Origin: CAVZXS01 sp963779325
Lineage (GTDB): Bacteria > Bacteroidota > Bacteroidia > Chitinophagales > Chitinophagaceae
Assembly (NCBI GenBank): GCA_963779325.1
Contig: CAVZXS010000014.1
Span: 62,001-126,000 of the forward strand
Reading direction: 5' to 3'
DNA: 64,000 nucleotides
In this document: positions 63,011-64,000 of the stretch, piece after piece
Layout: every line of letters begins with the position of its first letter
Numbering within the stretch: the first letter of the stretch is position 1
Program-made: the position numbers and the translations under genes
The notes under the pieces: generated by a model
Database searches by the model: none
Seen by the model: the letters and a program-made list of their open reading frames with translations, nothing else
What the model was told of the DNA's origin: nothing

Positions 63011-64000
63011 ATGCGTAAAACTGGCTTATATATTTTTTGCTTATTGTCCATAACTTATTGTTATTCTTTTTTTTCATGCAAAAGCAAAGAAAACTCTGCT
63101 CCTTTTATTTTGTTTGAAGTCTTAACGGATGACAAAACAGGTTTGGATTTTAATAACCGGGTAGTGCCAACTGAGAGTTTCAACATGTTTAAGTACATGT
63201 ATTTTTATAATGGCGCCGGTGTCGGAGCGGGAGATTTTAATAATGATGGATTAATTGATTTATTTTTCGCATCTAATCGGGGAGACAATAAATTGTACAT
63301 TAATGAGGGCAAGCTGCATTTTAAAGATGTAACAAATGAAACAGCAATTCCTCAGGATAAAGCATGGTCAACCGGCGTATCTCTTGTAGATATTAATAGT
63401 GACGGCCTGTTGGATATTTATGTTTGCAGAGTTGGAAAATTTGAGGTACTAAACGGTACGAATCAATTGTTGATTTGCAAAGGAATAAAAAATAATATCC
63501 CTTTCTATGCAGATGAAGCACAGCAATATGGTTTAGACTTTTCGGGTTTCAGTACACAGTCTGCTTTTTTTGATTATGATATGGATGGAGATTTGGATAT
63601 GTATTTACTTAATCATTCCATTCATCAAAACAGTTCTTACGCTCCGAGGAATAATTTTGCAAATACATACAGCCCTTTATCAGGTGACAGACTGTATCGG
63701 AATGACGGCAGTCATTTTAGTGATATTACGCGACAAAATAAAATTAACAGCACAGAAATCGGGTACGGCCTCGGTATTGCAGTAAGCGATATTAATTTGG
63801 ATGGTTGGCCTGACTTATATATTGGAAATGATTTTCATGAGAACGATTACCTCTATATCAATCAAAAAGACGGGACATTTGCTGACGAAAGCGAACAGCG
63901 GTTGATGCACACAAGTAAATTTTCAATGGGTGTAGATATCGCTGATGCAACTAATGATGGGTTCCCGGAAATAATATCGATGGACATGCTTGCAGCCGAT
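63011..64000 (+). CDS. FG-GAP repeat lipoprotein (copy 3), cut by the window end
   Basis: At least 330 residues, open to the last base. ATG at 63011; lipoprotein signal ending ITYCYSFFSC. FG-GAP calcium loops: DFNNDGLIDLFF, DINSDGLLDIYV, DYDMDGDLDMYL, DINLDGWPDLYI. Same arrangement as copies 1 and 2 (for example YLYINQKDGTFADESEQR), but more diverged. It starts 14 bp after copy 2, so the last two are probably one transcript. The ASPIC part would lie beyond the window. Confidence 0.88.
   Translation, partial: MRKTGLYIFCLLSITYCYSFFSCKSKENSAPFILFEVLTDDKTGLDFNNRVVPTESFNMFKYMYFYNGAGVGAGDFNNDGLIDLFFASNRGDNKLYINEGKLHFKDVTNETAIPQDKAWSTGVSLVDINSDGLLDIYVCRVGKFEVLNGTNQLLICKGIKNNIPFYADEAQQYGLDFSGFSTQSAFFDYDMDGDLDMYLLNHSIHQNSSYAPRNNFANTYSPLSGDRLYRNDGSHFSDITRQNKINSTEIGYGLGIAVSDINLDGWPDLYIGNDFHENDYLYINQKDGTFADESEQRLMHTSKFSMGVDIADATNDGFPEIISMDMLAAD

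Overview
The window looks like chromosomal DNA of a Bacteroidota bacterium, most likely a member of the Chitinophagaceae (inference from gene families, not a computed placement). The pointers are a SusC/SusD pair, DUF5606, DUF2911, DUF4920, DUF2330 and MerC proteins, a lamin-tail protein with a FlgD/T9SS-like end, and two promoter-like sites matching the Bacteroidota consensus TTTG-N19-TAnnTTTG. GC content looks moderate, near 40% by eye. No tRNA, rRNA, CRISPR array, IS transposase or prophage was seen.

Layout. 0-10 kb, mostly minus strand: truncated haemoglobin and DsbA-like oxidoreductase, polA, uvrB, mgsA, a YceI protein, an OB-fold membrane protein and recA. 10-25 kb: DUF4920 protein, radical SAM/SPASM protein, a broken PD-(D/E)XK gene, rpiB, an M28 peptidase, DUF2911 and DUF1579-like proteins, a stand-alone RnfD-like membrane protein with a DUF2330 protein, DUF5606, an M3 oligopeptidase, and a Fur-SCO-MerC metal/copper group. 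25-32 kb: small membrane proteins, a GH25 lysozyme, a Pif1-type helicase and phenylacetate accessory genes (paaY-, paaI- and paaG-like), then MgtC. 32.4-33.8 kb: a DUF234 ATPase framed by copies of one palindrome. 33.9-39.1 kb: the phenylacetyl-CoA epoxidase operon (TetR, paaE, paaA, an inserted four-helix-bundle gene, paaB, paaC, paaD). 39.5-49 kb: PfkB kinase, two further frameshifted genes, asd with an unusual leader, a lipoprotein, DUF2461, a NUMOD4/HNH-like protein and ligA. 49-64 kb: a Nudix-like regulator with a degenerate catalytic motif, a LacI regulator, SusC, SusD and three tandem FG-GAP/ASPIC-UnbV lipoproteins, the last cut by the window end.

Two themes go beyond routine annotation. 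First, short repeats lie inside reading frames without stopping them. GC-rich palindromes add SPP-GG-LEGA-like peptides to PaaA, PaaB, PaaC (twice) and PaaD and form the C-termini of PaaI and the RnfD-like protein. Seven-base tandem repeats are read through in polA, paaE and ligA. Second, eight genes carry one single-base frameshift each, with well-conserved sequence on both sides. The even split of gains and losses, mostly in homopolymers, suggests sequencing or assembly error rather than true gene decay.

Functionally, the paa genes would epoxidise and isomerise phenylacetyl-CoA under a TetR repressor. The ligase (paaK) and ring-opening enzyme (paaZ) are not in the window. The SusCD/FG-GAP cluster, flanked by two sugar-type regulators, looks like an outer-membrane uptake locus for an unidentified glycan or other large substrate.
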